DNA from: an uncultured Collinsella sp. | Lineage (GTDB): Bacteria > Actinomycetota > Coriobacteriia > Coriobacteriales > Coriobacteriaceae | Length of the DNA: 13,610 bases | NCBI GenBank assembly: GCA_902470835.1 | Contig: CABRHR010000053.1 | Coordinates: 1-13,610 of the forward strand | Direction of reading: 5' to 3' | Shown here: one piece after another, positions 1 to 6,303 of the stretch | Numbering within the stretch: position 1 is the stretch's first letter | Layout of the letters: each line of letters starts with the position of its first letter | The notes under the pieces: generated by a model | What the model was told of the DNA's origin: nothing | Databases searched by the model: none | What the model saw: the letters and a program-made list of their open reading frames with translations, nothing else | Position numbers and translations under genes: made by a program

Positions 1-1
1 G

Positions 2-751
2 TACATGAGCGTGCCTATGCTGGTCGCGCTGCTGTGCACCCTGTTCCTGGGCCTCTTCCTCTTTAAGCCCAGCAAGGAGCTCGTCTACGATCGCGAGCAG
101 ATCGTGGCCAAGCAGGCCGCGCTCGGCAAGCTCTCCGTCAAGGAGATCCGCACCATCGTGTGGCTTGTCATCGCCATCGCGCTGTGGCTCACCGTCTCGG
201 GCGACTACATCGGCTGGGTTACCCTGGCCATCGGCGTCGCGCTCGCCATGCCCATCGTCGGTGAGGTCCTCACCCCCGCCAGCTGGAACGCCGTCGACAT
301 CAAGTCCCTCATGTTCCTGACGGCCGCCATGGCCGTGGGCTCCGTGGGCGGTGCCACCGGCATGAACGCCTGGATCGCCGACGTCGTGCTCCCCAGCTCC
401 GTGCCCGAGAACATCTTCCTGTTCGCCCTGCTCGTCGCCGCGCTCTCCATGATCATCCACATGTTCATGGGCTCGGTTATGGCCGTGCTCGGCGTGTGCG
501 TGCCGGCGTTCATCAGCTTTGCCGCTGGCTCCAGCGTGAGCCCGCTCGCCGTGGCGCTCATCGTCTTCACGTCCATCAACATCCACTACATCCTGCCGTT
601 CCACAACCTGCCGATCCTTATCGGCGAGGGCAAGGACGCCGGCGGCTACACCTCCAAAGAGGCCATGCGCATGGGCATCCCGCTGACCGCGGTCGTCTTT
701 ATCGTCGTGCTGGTCGAGGCCGCCTGGTTCCACGTCTTTGGCCTGATGTAA
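2..751 (+). CDS. SLC13/DASS-type anion permease, C-terminal part (5' end outside window)
   Basis: This is an integral membrane transporter, probably of the SLC13 (divalent anion:Na+ symporter) or related ion-transporter superfamily, which import dicarboxylates, sulfate or similar anions. The frame is already open at the left edge, and about 249 residues are visible against roughly 450-500 for the family, so the N-terminal half lies outside the window; the ATG at 5 is probably internal. Visible are a charged cytoplasmic loop (about residues 20-50), then a series of hydrophobic helices. Between them is a re-entrant-like GSVGGATGMNAW segment, and near the end HYILPFHNLPILIGEG, typical of the conserved C-terminal repeat. 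It lies 135 bases upstream of a UbiD decarboxylase on the same strand, so it may import that enzyme's substrate. Family assignment is fairly secure; the substrate is not. Confidence 0.75.
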   Translation, partial: YMSVPMLVALLCTLFLGLFLFKPSKELVYDREQIVAKQAALGKLSVKEIRTIVWLVIAIALWLTVSGDYIGWVTLAIGVALAMPIVGEVLTPASWNAVDIKSLMFLTAAMAVGSVGGATGMNAWIADVVLPSSVPENIFLFALLVAALSMIIHMFMGSVMAVLGVCVPAFISFAAGSSVSPLAVALIVFTSINIHYILPFHNLPILIGEGKDAGGYTSKEAMRMGIPLTAVVFIVVLVEAAWFHVFGLM

Positions 752-806
752 GCATCCGAGCGCTTTGGCTGTAAGCAGCCGAGCGCTTGAGCTCAGCCGC
801 GTGCTT
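747..806 (+). repeat. Degenerate 23-bp tandem repeat overlapping the permease stop codon
   Basis: A 23-base unit starting TGTAAGCA and containing CCGAGCGCTT occurs at 747-769 and again at 770-792, with 18 of the first 19 bases the same. A decayed third partial copy (CCGCGTGCTT) lies at 797-806. The TAA stop of the permease is inside the first copy. The function is unknown; simple tandem duplication is the likely origin. Confidence 0.6.
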
Positions 807-839
807 TAACTGCAAGCGCCGCGGCACCTACGTTACCCA

Positions 840-864
840 GCCCGGCGGCACACCGCCGTCGGGC
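840..864 (+). other. GC-rich hairpin in the leader of the UbiD gene
   Basis: GCCC (840-843) and GGCGG (844-848) pair with CCGCC (853-857) and GGGC (861-864) around the loop CACA, with a 3-base bulge. It ends ten bases before the AAAGGAG ribosome-binding site of the decarboxylase gene. There is no T-run after it, so a plain intrinsic terminator is unlikely; it may separate or tune expression of the two genes. Confidence 0.4.
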
Positions 865-886
865 ACTCTCCCGAAAGGAGCACGCC

Positions 887-2374
887 ATGTCCACTACCGA
901 TGCTTCCCAGATCCACGATCTGCGTTCTGCACTCGACTTTTTGCGCGAGATGCCGGGCCAGCTGCTCGAGACCGACACCCAGGTCGATCCCGATGCCGAG
1001 GTCTCGGGCGTCTATCGCCACGTCGGCGCCGGCGGCACCGTTATGCGTCCGACCAAAGAGGGTCCGGCGATGGTCTTCAACAATGTCAAGGGCTTTGACG
1101 ATGCCAAGGTCTGCATCGGCATGCTTGCCAGCCGCAAGCGCGTTGCCACCCTGCTCGATCTGGACGAGGAGCACCTGGGCCTCGAGATCGGCAAGCGCTT
1201 TGAGAACCTGATCGCGCCCGAGCAGATCGCCGAGGGAGCCCACATCGACTGCCAGGAGGTCGTGTATAAGGCGACCGACGATGGCTTTGACCTGCGCAAG
1301 ATCGTTCCTGCTCCCACCAACACGCCCGTCGACGGCGGCCCCTACATCACCATGGGCCTCGCCTACGGCACGAGCCCCGACGGCACCCAGTCCGACGTGA
1401 CCATCCACCGCTTCTCCTGCGTCGATAAGGATAAGCTCGCCATGTGGATCACCCCGGGCAGCCGTCACCTGGGCGCGTTCTTTGACGAGTACTGCCAGCG
1501 CGGCGAGGACATGCCCATCTCCATCTCCATCGGCTTGGACCCCGCCGTGTACATGTGCTGCGGCTTTGAGGCTCCCACCACGCCGCTCGGCTTCAACGAG
1601 CTGCAGATCGCCGGCGCCCTGCGCGGCCACGCCGTCGAGCTTGCCGACTGCGTCACCGTTCCGCAGAAGTGCATCGCCAATGCCGAGTACGTGCTCGAGG
1701 GCTACCTCATGCACGACGAGACCATCAACGAGGACGTCAACGGCCACGGCTACGCCATGCCTGAGTTCCCCGGCTACACCGGTGGCGCCAAGGTTTGCCC
1801 GGTGATCAAGATCACCGCCGTCACCACGCGCACCAATCCCATCATGGAGAGCTGCATCGGCCCTTCGCACGAGCACGTGTCCATGGCCGGCATCCCCACC
1901 GAGGCTTCCATCTACAAGATGGTCGAGACCGCCATCCCGGGCCGCCTGCTCAACGTCCACGCCGCTCCCTGCGGTGGCGGCAAGTTCGTTGCCATCATGC
2001 AGTTCAAGAAGTCGAGCAAAAATGACGAGGGCCGCCAGCGCAACGCCGCCATGCTCGCCTTCTCGGCATTCTCCGAGCTCAAGCATGTGATTCTGGTCGA
2101 CGAGGATGTTGACATCTTCGACATGAGCGACGTGATGTGGGCTATGACCACGCGCTTCCAGGCCGACGTGGATCTCATCGCCATCCCCGGTTGCCACTGC
2201 CACGTGCTCGACCCGTCCAATGACCCCGCGTTTGATCCTTCGATCCGCGAGCACGGCATCGCCTGCAAGGCCATCTTCGACTGCACGGTCCCGTTCAACC
2301 TCAAGAAGAACTTCATCCGCTCGCAGTTCATGGAGATCGATAAGGACAAATGGGCCGCAGAGCTTAACTTCTAA
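887..2374 (+). CDS. UbiD family (prFMN-dependent) decarboxylase
   Basis: Cytoplasmic enzyme of the UbiD superfamily, which reversibly decarboxylates aromatic or unsaturated carboxylic acids using prenylated FMN. At 495 residues it has full family length. Family signatures seen: YITMGLAYG near 153, DVTIHRF near 170-176, NAEYVLEG at 265-272 with two glutamates (E267, E271) where the family keeps its catalytic acids, PEFPGYTGG near 292-300, GIPTEASIY near 335-343, and the C-terminal HVILVDEDVDIFDMSDVMWA block followed by TTRFQ. The start is fixed by AAAGGAG seven bases before ATG 887. The UbiX gene begins 33 bases after the stop, so the pair is almost certainly co-transcribed. The layout resembles phenolic-acid decarboxylase pairs (UbiX-like plus UbiD-like), but no small third subunit gene is seen. 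Substrate is unknown: a phenolic acid such as hydroxybenzoate, gallate or vanillate, or a menaquinone-type intermediate, are candidates. Confidence 0.92.
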   Translation: MSTTDASQIHDLRSALDFLREMPGQLLETDTQVDPDAEVSGVYRHVGAGGTVMRPTKEGPAMVFNNVKGFDDAKVCIGMLASRKRVATLLDLDEEHLGLEIGKRFENLIAPEQIAEGAHIDCQEVVYKATDDGFDLRKIVPAPTNTPVDGGPYITMGLAYGTSPDGTQSDVTIHRFSCVDKDKLAMWITPGSRHLGAFFDEYCQRGEDMPISISIGLDPAVYMCCGFEAPTTPLGFNELQIAGALRGHAVELADCVTVPQKCIANAEYVLEGYLMHDETINEDVNGHGYAMPEFPGYTGGAKVCPVIKITAVTTRTNPIMESCIGPSHEHVSMAGIPTEASIYKMVETAIPGRLLNVHAAPCGGGKFVAIMQFKKSSKNDEGRQRNAAMLAFSAFSELKHVILVDEDVDIFDMSDVMWAMTTRFQADVDLIAIPGCHCHVLDPSNDPAFDPSIREHGIACKAIFDCTVPFNLKKNFIRSQFMEIDKDKWAAELNF

Positions 2375-2407
2375 TTAGTAGCCCCACCAAGTAGTTAAGG
2401 AGTTGTC

Positions 2408-2986
2408 ATGTCCGAGTCTTCTGCCCGTCCCCGTCGCATTGTCGTTGGCGTCTCTGGTGCCAGTGGTGCCGCGCTGGGCCTCGAGTGCCTCAAGTGCCTG
2501 CGCCAGGCCGGCGCCGAGTCGGCGCTTGTCGTCACGCGCGGGGGAGAGATCACCATCGAGCAGGAGCTCGGCATGACGATCGACGAGTTTGCCGCTCACG
2601 CCGATGTGGTCTACGACAACAAGAACATCGGCGCCGCCATCGCAAGCGGTACCTATCCGGTCGACGGCATGATTGTGGCGCCTTGCTCCATGAAGACGCT
2701 TGCCGGCATCGCGAGCGGCTACAGCGAAAACCTGTTGCTGCGCGCGGCCGACGTGCAGATGAAAGAGCAGCGCCGCCTGGTGCTTATGGTGCGCGAGACG
2801 CCCTTTAGCGCCATTCATGTCGACAACATGGCGCGCCTGGCGCGCGTGCCGGGCGTCATGCTCATGCCGCCCATGCTCACGTTTTACAACGGCCCCGCCA
2901 CGCTCGACGACGCGGTGCATCATATCGCCGCCAAGGCGCTCGAGGCCGTCGGCGTGACGTGCAAAAACTATAAGCGCTGGTCATAG
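2408..2986 (+). CDS. ubiX: UbiX family flavin prenyltransferase
   Basis: Transfers a dimethylallyl group to FMN to make prenyl-FMN, the cofactor of UbiD enzymes. The 192-residue length is usual for the family. Motifs seen: the N-terminal GVSGASGA flavin-binding loop (14-21), APCSMKTLAGIASG (91-104), the RETPFS loop (129-134), NMARL near 140-144, and MPPMLTFY (153-160). Its start is supported by AAGGAG at 2397-2402, five bases before ATG 2408. It directly follows the decarboxylase gene, as expected for a dedicated cofactor supplier; family members of this kind (Pad1, BsdB, LpdB) work the same way. A strong hairpin 33 bases after the stop probably ends the transcript. Confidence 0.95.
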   Translation: MSESSARPRRIVVGVSGASGAALGLECLKCLRQAGAESALVVTRGGEITIEQELGMTIDEFAAHADVVYDNKNIGAAIASGTYPVDGMIVAPCSMKTLAGIASGYSENLLLRAADVQMKEQRRLVLMVRETPFSAIHVDNMARLARVPGVMLMPPMLTFYNGPATLDDAVHHIAAKALEAVGVTCKNYKRWS

Positions 2987-3018
2987 GCGTATTTAGGGTA
3001 GGATACGAGTAGTGTTTG

Positions 3019-3048
3019 AGCCCGCTGCCCTTGTGGGCGGCGGGCTTT
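3019..3048 (+). terminator. Hairpin after ubiX, possible terminator or leader attenuator
   Basis: AGCCCGCTGCCC (3019-3030) pairs with GGGCGGCGGGCT (3035-3046) around TTGT: a 12-bp stem with one G-U pair, then TTTGG. It lies 33 bases after the ubiX stop and 21 bases before the MerR start codon. The T-run is short. It could end the ubiD-ubiX transcript, or sit in the leader of the MerR mRNA if that promoter is upstream of it. Confidence 0.6.
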
Positions 3049-3066
3049 GGTGCGTCGGGAGGACCT

Positions 3067-3936
3067 ATGCAGACGGGCATGTATGCGATCAGCGAGATGG
3101 CGAGCTTGTTTAACGTTTCTCGCCAAACGCTCATCTATTACGACAAGATCGGCTTGTTTAAGCCCGCCGTGGTCAACGAAAAGGGCTATCGGTTCTATTC
3201 GCCTACGCAGATTCCGCTCATGCGTCTCATCTGCATGTTGCGCGACCTGGGGCTGGAGCTCGACGAGATTGACCGCCTGACTTCGACGTTCGACATCGGC
3301 GAGATGACCGAGCACCTGCGCTCGCGAGTGCAGGCGCTCGACGAGCAGATTGCCAGCCTTAAGGCCGAGCGCGCTAGCGTTCAGGAGCGTCTGAGCTTTT
3401 ACGACGAGGCGGTTTACTGGCGCGAGCGCGAGGGCAAGCCGGAGCTCAAGCAGTTCGAGCGTCGCTACGTGGTCTTTGAGGAGTTCCCTGCCGATATCGA
3501 GCGCGGCCGCTCGATGCTCCACCCCACGCTCATGCGGGCGATCTTATGCATGCGTGCGCTCACGGGCACACGCCCCATGCGCGGTTGGGGCGCCATGCTG
3601 CGTCGCGAGGCACTGCATTCCGATGACCCTATCGCCGGTGCCGGCTCCTTTGCCGTGTTGCCACGCGGTGTCGAGCAGATGCTGCCGAGCGACCCTGACG
3701 AGCTGTCGGAAATTGGCGTGGAGGTGCTGCCCGAGTGCACATACCTGTGCATGAGCCGCTGGGGCATGCCGTACGAACCCGAGGGCATCCGCGCCATCGT
3801 CGCCTGCATGGACGAGCATGCGCTCCAGCCCATCGGCAACGCCTTCGACTTTTGCTACCTGGACACCACGAGCTACGACGAATCCCATCAAGAGGACTTC
3901 TGCTGCATCCAAATCCCCGTCGCCCTCCAAATGTGA
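3067..3936 (+). CDS. MerR family regulator with C-terminal effector-binding-like region
   Basis: Predicted DNA-binding transcription factor of the BmrR/TipA-like branch of MerR proteins, 289 residues. The N-terminal winged helix (about 6-70) shows YAISEMASLFNVSRQTLIYYDKIGL, then KGYRFY and LRDLGLELDEI. A long coiled-coil dimerisation helix (about 80-115) follows, rich in E, R, Q and L. Residues 130-289 resemble a GyrI-like ligand-binding module ending FCCIQIPVALQM. Metal-sensing cysteines of the MerR/CueR type are not evident in the linker, so a small-molecule ligand is more likely. I chose ATG 3067 because GGGAGGA lies at 3057-3063 and the helix-turn-helix begins five residues later; an in-frame upstream start at 3016 lies inside the preceding hairpin and is unlikely. 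The stop codon is inside a large palindrome. Targets are unknown; the neighbouring permease-decarboxylase genes or the next gene are possible. Confidence 0.88.
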   Translation: MQTGMYAISEMASLFNVSRQTLIYYDKIGLFKPAVVNEKGYRFYSPTQIPLMRLICMLRDLGLELDEIDRLTSTFDIGEMTEHLRSRVQALDEQIASLKAERASVQERLSFYDEAVYWREREGKPELKQFERRYVVFEEFPADIERGRSMLHPTLMRAILCMRALTGTRPMRGWGAMLRREALHSDDPIAGAGSFAVLPRGVEQMLPSDPDELSEIGVEVLPECTYLCMSRWGMPYEPEGIRAIVACMDEHALQPIGNAFDFCYLDTTSYDESHQEDFCCIQIPVALQM

Positions 3937-3962
3937 CAAAGGGACAGTCCCTTTGTCACATT
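3930..3962 (+). repeat. Perfect 16-bp palindrome overlapping the MerR stop codon
   Basis: AATGTGACAAAGGGAC (3930-3945) is followed by one base and then its exact reverse complement (3947-3962). As RNA this gives a stem of about 14 bp with loop ACAGT. The TGA stop (3934-3936) is within the left arm. With no T-run it is an atypical terminator. Its length and perfection suggest a dispersed REP-like intergenic palindrome; that is inference and needs a genome-wide count. Confidence 0.75.
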
Positions 3963-3981
3963 CGCGGTGTGGATGCTGCCC

Positions 3982-4047
3982 AAACCGTCACAACATTCGA
4001 TGAAAATCTCGAAATCGAGGAAAAGCGTCGAATGTTGTGACGGTTTT
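3982..4047 (+). repeat. Perfect 19-bp inverted repeat with internal hairpin, possible terminator
   Basis: AAACCGTCACAACATTCGA (3982-4000) and its exact reverse complement (4028-4046) flank 27 bases. Within these, TCTCG and CGAGG form a second small stem around AAAT, set off by AAAA on both sides. The right arm ends in TTTT (4044-4047), so it could act as a bidirectional intrinsic terminator. It lies 19 bases after the previous palindrome. A dispersed repeat is the other reading. Confidence 0.75.
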
Positions 4048-4085
4048 CGTGTCCGGCGCGGGTGAGCTTCGGTGCCGTCTGGGGG

Positions 4086-4130
4086 TATAAGGCTAGCAAG
4101 TGTTTGCTTGCGAGGCCTAAGGGGCGCCCC
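4086..4130 (+). promoter_or_regulatory. Leader of the membrane-protein gene: possible -10 and palindrome at the RBS
   Basis: A TATAAG hexamer lies at 4086-4091 without a convincing -35 box. GCAAG (4096-4100) can pair with CTTGC (4107-4111). A perfect 10-bp palindrome GGGGCGCCCC (4121-4130) overlaps the ribosome-binding sequence AAGGGG (4119-4124), eight bases before ATG 4133, so folding there could hide the site. The promoter call is weak; the palindrome itself is plain. Confidence 0.35.
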
Positions 4131-4132
4131 GT

Positions 4133-4984
4133 ATGGATATCGATAACTTTGAATGGTGGTATAGCGAGGGTGAGGCTCCGGACGAGGAGTGGGACGAGCC
4201 GTTGCCGAGCGACGTGTCGGGCGACGATACCGACGCCGTCTCCGATTCGGACTCCGACCCTGCCGAGCCTTTGACCTTTGAGCAGGCTTGGGCCCAGGCC
4301 GAGGCCGACGAGGCGAAGGCCGACGCCACGGCAACGCTCGGCGAGCCGGCCGACATGTCGATCTCGCCGGCAAAGACGCCGCAGCCGCGCCACACCATCG
4401 ATCCCGACAGCACGGCGTCTTTCAGTATTCTCGACGTGCCCGCGCAGGGTGCCCAGGCGCCCGCCCCCACGCATCGCCCCAATCTGTCTCGCGAGGAAGA
4501 CGCGGGCCGCCGCTCGCCACTCGGTCCCATCCTCATCGCCTTTATGGCCGGTGTCATCGCCTGCTCGGCAATCGGCAGCGTCTGGAGCCATGTGGAACAA
4601 CAGCGAGAAGATGCCGCCAAGGTCGAGATGTCTGTCGAGCAATCGCTCAGCCGCACGCGCTCGGTGCATGTGTCGGTCGAGGTTAAGGACGGTGCGACAT
4701 GGGATACCGCCCGCGGCGACAGCCAGATGCTCATCCATATCGTGGGCCGCACGCTCAAGGGTCAGACGGTCGACGAGTACCAATACGTCAACTCCGCTGG
4801 CGACGGCATCGAACTCAAGCCCGGTGACTACGAGCTCACGGTCGATGAGGCGCCCGTTGCCACCGACGGCACGTGCTTCCGCGCCTCAAAACGCATGGTT
4901 CCCGTGAGCTTTAACTCGCAGGCGCCCGATACGGTCGACAGCACGCCGCAGGGCGGGTTTGACCTCTACGTGGCCACCCAATAA
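4133..4984 (+). CDS. Single-pass membrane protein with acidic N-terminus, function unknown
   Basis: I do not recognise this 283-residue protein. Residues 1-80 are extremely acidic (runs of D, E and S such as SGDDTDAVSDSDSD) and low in complexity, likely disordered and cytoplasmic. Residues 80-128 are Pro/Ala-rich and end in a basic patch (GRR). One hydrophobic helix follows at about 129-150 (LGPILIAFMAGVIACSAIGS). The remainder, about 133 residues, begins with an EQQREDAAKVE helix and continues as a probable beta-rich domain outside the membrane (EYQYVNSAGDGIELKPGDYELTV), reminiscent of small carboxypeptidase-regulatory or transthyretin-like folds. The positive charge before the helix favours N-in, C-out topology. 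AAGGGG eight bases upstream supports the start. It stands alone between strong palindromes and an epimerase gene, so context says little about its role. Confidence 0.75.
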   Translation: MDIDNFEWWYSEGEAPDEEWDEPLPSDVSGDDTDAVSDSDSDPAEPLTFEQAWAQAEADEAKADATATLGEPADMSISPAKTPQPRHTIDPDSTASFSILDVPAQGAQAPAPTHRPNLSREEDAGRRSPLGPILIAFMAGVIACSAIGSVWSHVEQQREDAAKVEMSVEQSLSRTRSVHVSVEVKDGATWDTARGDSQMLIHIVGRTLKGQTVDEYQYVNSAGDGIELKPGDYELTVDEAPVATDGTCFRASKRMVPVSFNSQAPDTVDSTPQGGFDLYVATQ

Positions 4985-5061
4985 TCGCCTGCCGCCCCGT
5001 CTCGCTGCCAAGAGTGGGACAATAGCCCTCGACACTGTTGTTTACTTTTGGAGGAAGTAGC

Positions 5062-5955
5062 ATGTCCACCGTCACCACCATCAAGCGCGGCGGCCTCACC
5101 GCGGCCATCGATTCCATGGGTGCCCAGCTCACGAGCCTTGCCCTCAACGGCAACGAGTATCTGTGGCAGGGCGATCCCGCCTTTTGGGGCAAGCATGCGC
5201 CCATCCTGTTCCCCATCGTGGGCTCGCTGCGCAACAACACGGCGACATCTGCCGCCGGCACCTGCGAGATGGCGCGCCATGGCATCGCGCGCATTGTCGA
5301 GCACAAGCTGGTCGAGGTTTCGGAGGACGGCTCCTCGGTAACCTACGAGATCACCGACACGCCCGAGTCGCTCAAGGCCTTCCCCTTCCACTTTAAGCTC
5401 AACATGACCTATGCGCTCACCGGCGACGCTACGCTCACCCAGACCTTTGCCGTCACCAACACCGGCGACGTGGATCTGCCGTTCTCGGTGGGCGGTCACC
5501 CTGCCTTTAACGTGCCGGCCCCGGGTGCCGATGACGAGGCGTTCGAGGATTACGAGTTGGCATTTACCGAGGCATGGACCAACGAGGCGCCCATCATCAC
5601 GCCCGATGGCCTCATGACGTTCGAGGGCAGCTACAAGGCTCCCTACAACTCGGACGTGCTGCCCATCACGCACCGCAGCTTCGATAACGACGCCATCATG
5701 TTCACCGACGTCCCCGGCTCCACGCTCACCCTGCGCGGACGCAAATCGGGTCACGGCGTGAAGATCGACTTTGAGGGCTTTAAGTACATTGGCGTATGGT
5801 CTGCCGCCAACGACGCCCCGTTTGTGGCGCTCGAGCCCTGGACCGGCCACACCACCATGGACACCGAGGACGACGTCTTTGAGCACAAGGTCAACACCAT
5901 TACTTTGGCACCGGGTGCTACCGATAAACGCAGCTTTAGCGTCACCCTGCTGTAG
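5062..5955 (+). CDS. Aldose 1-epimerase family protein (LacX-like)
   Basis: Predicted cytoplasmic sugar mutarotase of the GalM superfamily, which interconverts alpha and beta anomers of aldoses or sugar phosphates. The 297-residue length fits the shorter LacX-type branch. Seen in order: GAQLTSLALNGNEYLWQGDPAFW (20-42), APILFPIVGSLR (46-57), RHGIAR with H73, GGHPAFN with H146, and VALEPWTG with E258. The two histidines and the glutamate are in the positions of the superfamily's substrate-binding and catalytic residues. I chose ATG 5062 because GGAGG lies at 5050-5054, seven bases upstream; the in-frame TTG at 5038 precedes this site. No clear promoter was found in the 77-base gap to the previous gene. 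A hairpin after the stop may end transcription. The true substrate cannot be read from sequence. Confidence 0.9.
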   Translation: MSTVTTIKRGGLTAAIDSMGAQLTSLALNGNEYLWQGDPAFWGKHAPILFPIVGSLRNNTATSAAGTCEMARHGIARIVEHKLVEVSEDGSSVTYEITDTPESLKAFPFHFKLNMTYALTGDATLTQTFAVTNTGDVDLPFSVGGHPAFNVPAPGADDEAFEDYELAFTEAWTNEAPIITPDGLMTFEGSYKAPYNSDVLPITHRSFDNDAIMFTDVPGSTLTLRGRKSGHGVKIDFEGFKYIGVWSAANDAPFVALEPWTGHTTMDTEDDVFEHKVNTITLAPGATDKRSFSVTLL

Positions 5956-5964
5956 GGGTTCCGC

Positions 5965-5998
5965 GCCGCCCAGGGTGACATTTGTCATTCTGGGCGGC
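5965..5998 (+). terminator. 16-bp palindromic hairpin after the epimerase gene
   Basis: GCCGCCCAGGGTGACA (5965-5980) pairs with TGTCATTCTGGGCGGC (5983-5998); 14 pairs are Watson-Crick and two are G-U, with almost no loop. It starts nine bases after the stop codon. No T-run follows, so it may be a Rho-related or processing structure, or a member of the same class of intergenic palindromes as those at 3930 and 3982 (it shares the TGACA/TGTCA core). Confidence 0.55.
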
Positions 5999-6043
5999 AC
6001 CCGCTGACGGGGGGAGCTAATTGGCGCAAAGGGAACAGGGTAG

Positions 6044-6076
6044 TTCTGCTGCATCCAGATTCCCGTCGAGCTGCAG
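6044..6076 (+). pseudogene. Remnant matching the 3' end of the MerR regulator gene
   Basis: These 33 bases translate to FCCIQIPVELQ. The MerR gene ends FCCIQIPVALQM, encoded at 3898-3930. The two share 27 of 33 bases and 10 of 11 residues, and four of the six base differences are third-position synonymous changes. In frame it is preceded directly by TAG, with no recognisable upstream MerR sequence. It appears to be the surviving tail of a second, related regulator gene that was lost, or a copy carried by a dispersed repeat. It marks the left side of the lower-GC stretch. Confidence 0.55.
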
Positions 6077-6201
6077 TCGCCTTTCATGATTTGCGGTGCT
6101 AGGAAAAAAAATACCTGATTCGTACGAGAAGATTCTGATTGTCGGGGATGGTGACCATCCAACGGCCATCTATGACATCAAAATCGTAGGGGCTGTCGAT
6201 T

Positions 6202-6219
6202 TCTTGTTGGGAAACAAGA
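6202..6219 (+). other. Small hairpin in the lower-GC stretch
   Basis: TCTTGTT (6202-6208) pairs with AACAAGA (6213-6219) around GGGA, seven perfect pairs. It lies 21 bases from the larger interleaved repeats and within the broken minus-strand frame. It may belong to the same structured element; nothing else identifies it. Confidence 0.35.
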
Positions 6220-6239
6220 TTGCCAGCGGCTAAACGCAA

Positions 6240-6303
6240 GGCCTTCCGTTGAGGTCAGGTGATATCGGAAGGCCAATCGTCTGGCTTTTCAATATCACCT
6301 GAC
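6240..6303 (+). repeat. Two interleaved inverted repeats with pseudoknot topology
   Basis: Repeat A: GGCCTTCCG (6240-6248) with CGGAAGGCC (6266-6274), nine perfect pairs. Repeat B: GTCAGGTGATAT (6254-6265) with its reverse complement at 6292-6303, twelve perfect pairs. The order is A, B, A', B', with no base between B and A'. The two stems therefore exclude each other as simple hairpins, or stack together as an H-type pseudoknot; plus-strand loops would be 5 and 17 bases. It overlaps the in-frame TGA of the minus-strand frame and lies about 265 bases before the adhesin gene. Role unknown. Confidence 0.6.

Noticed and set aside
833..2254. A 473-codon minus-strand frame opposite the UbiD gene
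   Set aside because: The plus-strand UbiD protein is unmistakable; the antisense translation is a compositional shadow.
3016..3066. Upstream in-frame start for the MerR protein
   Set aside because: The extra 17 residues would be encoded by the hairpin, lack homology to the MerR fold, and have no ribosome-binding site, unlike ATG 3067.
4966..6162. A 398-codon minus-strand frame opposite the epimerase gene
   Set aside because: The epimerase motifs on the plus strand are clear, and this frame runs through the intergenic palindrome and the MerR-like remnant without recognisable domains.
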